DNA from: an uncultured Sphingomonas sp.
Lineage (GTDB): Bacteria > Pseudomonadota > Alphaproteobacteria > Sphingomonadales > Sphingomonadaceae
Direction: 5' to 3'
Assembly (NCBI RefSeq): GCF_913777625.1
Contig: NZ_CAJYTI010000026.1
Span: forward strand, 1-64,000
Length of the DNA stretch: 64,000 bases
The notes beneath the pieces were generated by a model. That model worked only from the letters and a program-made list of their open reading frames with translations. It was not told the origin of the DNA and made no database searches. The position numbers were made by a program, and so were the translations under genes. Shown one piece after another: positions 63,387-64,000 of this stretch (position 1 is its first letter; each line of letters starts with the position of its first letter).

Positions 63387-64000
63387 TTATCGCAGGTCGG
63401 GCGCCAGCGCCTCGGTCTTGAGCCGTTCGATCGCCTCGTCCAGGGTCAGCATGGTCTGGCCCTGGCTGCCGAGCACGCGGAGCGCCACGGTGCTTTCCTC
63501 GGCCTCGCGCTTGCCGACGACCAGCAGGTTGGGCACCTTGGCCAGCGAGTGTTCGCGCACCTTGTAGTTGATCTTCTCGTTGCGCAGGTCGCTCTCGACG
63601 CGGATGCCCGCGGCCTGGAGCTTCGCCACCACCTCGCGGGCATAGTCGTCGGCATCGGACACGATCGTCGCGACCACCGCCTGCACCGGCGCGAGCCAGG
63701 TCGGCAGCTTGCCGGCGAAATGCTCGATCAGGATGCCGATGAACCGCTCGTACGAGCCGAAGATCGCGCGGTGGAGCATCACCGGGCGGTGCCGCTCGCC
63801 ATCCTCGCCGACATAGGACGCATCGAGCCGCTCGGGCAGCACCCGGTCCGACTGGATGGTGCCGACCTGCCAGGTGCGGCCGATCGCGTCGGTGAGGTGC
63901 CATTCCAACTTGGGCGCGTAGAAGGCACCTTCGCCGGGCAGCTCCTCCCAGCCATATTCGGGCGTGGCGAGCCCGGCGTCGATCACCGCCTGGCGCAGCT
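63387..64000 (-). CDS. thrS: Threonyl-tRNA synthetase, C-terminal part
   Basis: Incomplete: the upstream end passes the right window edge; about 204 residues are visible. Catalytic-domain end with [51 protein letters not shown] and the anticodon-binding domain [43 protein letters not shown]. Charges tRNA-Thr. The usual neighbour infC is nearby on the same strand, with an outer-membrane gene inserted between. Confidence 0.97.
   Translation of the reverse strand, partial: LRQAVIDAGLATPEYGWEELPGEGAFYAPKLEWHLTDAIGRTWQVGTIQSDRVLPERLDASYVGEDGERHRPVMLHRAIFGSYERFIGILIEHFAGKLPTWLAPVQAVVATIVSDADDYAREVVAKLQAAGIRVESDLRNEKINYKVREHSLAKVPNLLVVGKREAEESTVALRVLGSQGQTMLTLDEAIERLKTEALAPDLR

Overview
The window looks like ordinary chromosome from a high-GC alphaproteobacterium, most likely a Sphingomonas-type sphingomonad. 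This is inferred from the very GC-rich third codon positions, a PEPxxWA-CTERM surface protein, paired DUF4893 lipoproteins, FixLJ with a haem PAS domain, and extragenic palindromes of the kind common in sphingomonads. I see no prophage, insertion sequence, CRISPR array or plasmid module. The ends cut an M16 peptidase gene (left) and thrS (right).

Layout. 0-6 kb: M16 peptidase, a GH43 glycosidase lipoprotein, a queuosine-precursor transporter, then a compact argB-yggT-DUF167-folD-marC run. 6-14.7 kb: yajC-secD-secF plus an Mth938-like gene, a glycosyltransferase-like protein, tgt, a cupin fusion with a small zinc-binding partner, and a nucleoside transporter. 14.8-19.4 kb: a secreted protein with a decayed peptidase motif, oxygen-sensing fixJ/fixL, a 38-residue membrane protein behind an FNR/FixK-like box, a ROK sugar kinase and tRNA-Pro(GGG). 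19.5-31 kb: hslVU, oligopeptidase B, two tandem paralogous secreted proteins, gloB/gloA, a TPR protein, an alpha/beta hydrolase and three envelope genes (M48 peptidase, DUF898, YpfJ-type peptidase). 31-43 kb: patatin-bdhA-DUF4893, M20 hydrolase, a helix-hairpin-helix membrane protein, a low-complexity tract, a truncated globin behind a second FNR/FixK-like box, an outer-membrane protein, a second DUF4893 lipoprotein, sodC, a tyrosine phosphatase, an MDR reductase and a chemoreceptor. 43-52 kb: a TetR/DUF4188 divergent pair, thpR, a Bax-inhibitor-1 protein, a CDF transporter, a receiver protein, an XpaC-like/TelA pair and typA. 52-64 kb: a SqrR/BigR-like regulator with rhodanese and a divergent AhpD-like gene, GST, an EVE protein, a cyclic-nucleotide/thioredoxin-reductase-like fusion, small secreted proteins, the PEP-CTERM protein, an AlkA-like glycosylase, a ferredoxin, GH16, infC, an outer-membrane protein and thrS.

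How genes may work together. The most coherent theme is oxygen, redox and sulfur sensing. FixLJ and two near-consensus FNR/FixK boxes, one before the 38-residue membrane protein and one before the truncated globin, suggest a local low-oxygen regulon. The SqrR/BigR-like repressor with paired cysteines, the rhodanese and the CxxC AhpD-like protein around one perfect palindrome suggest a persulfide-response unit. Several genes show other possible control features: paired palindromes at the TetR divergon, a probable ATA start for infC and a hairpin abutting the chemoreceptor start. Two families of extragenic palindromes recur between genes.
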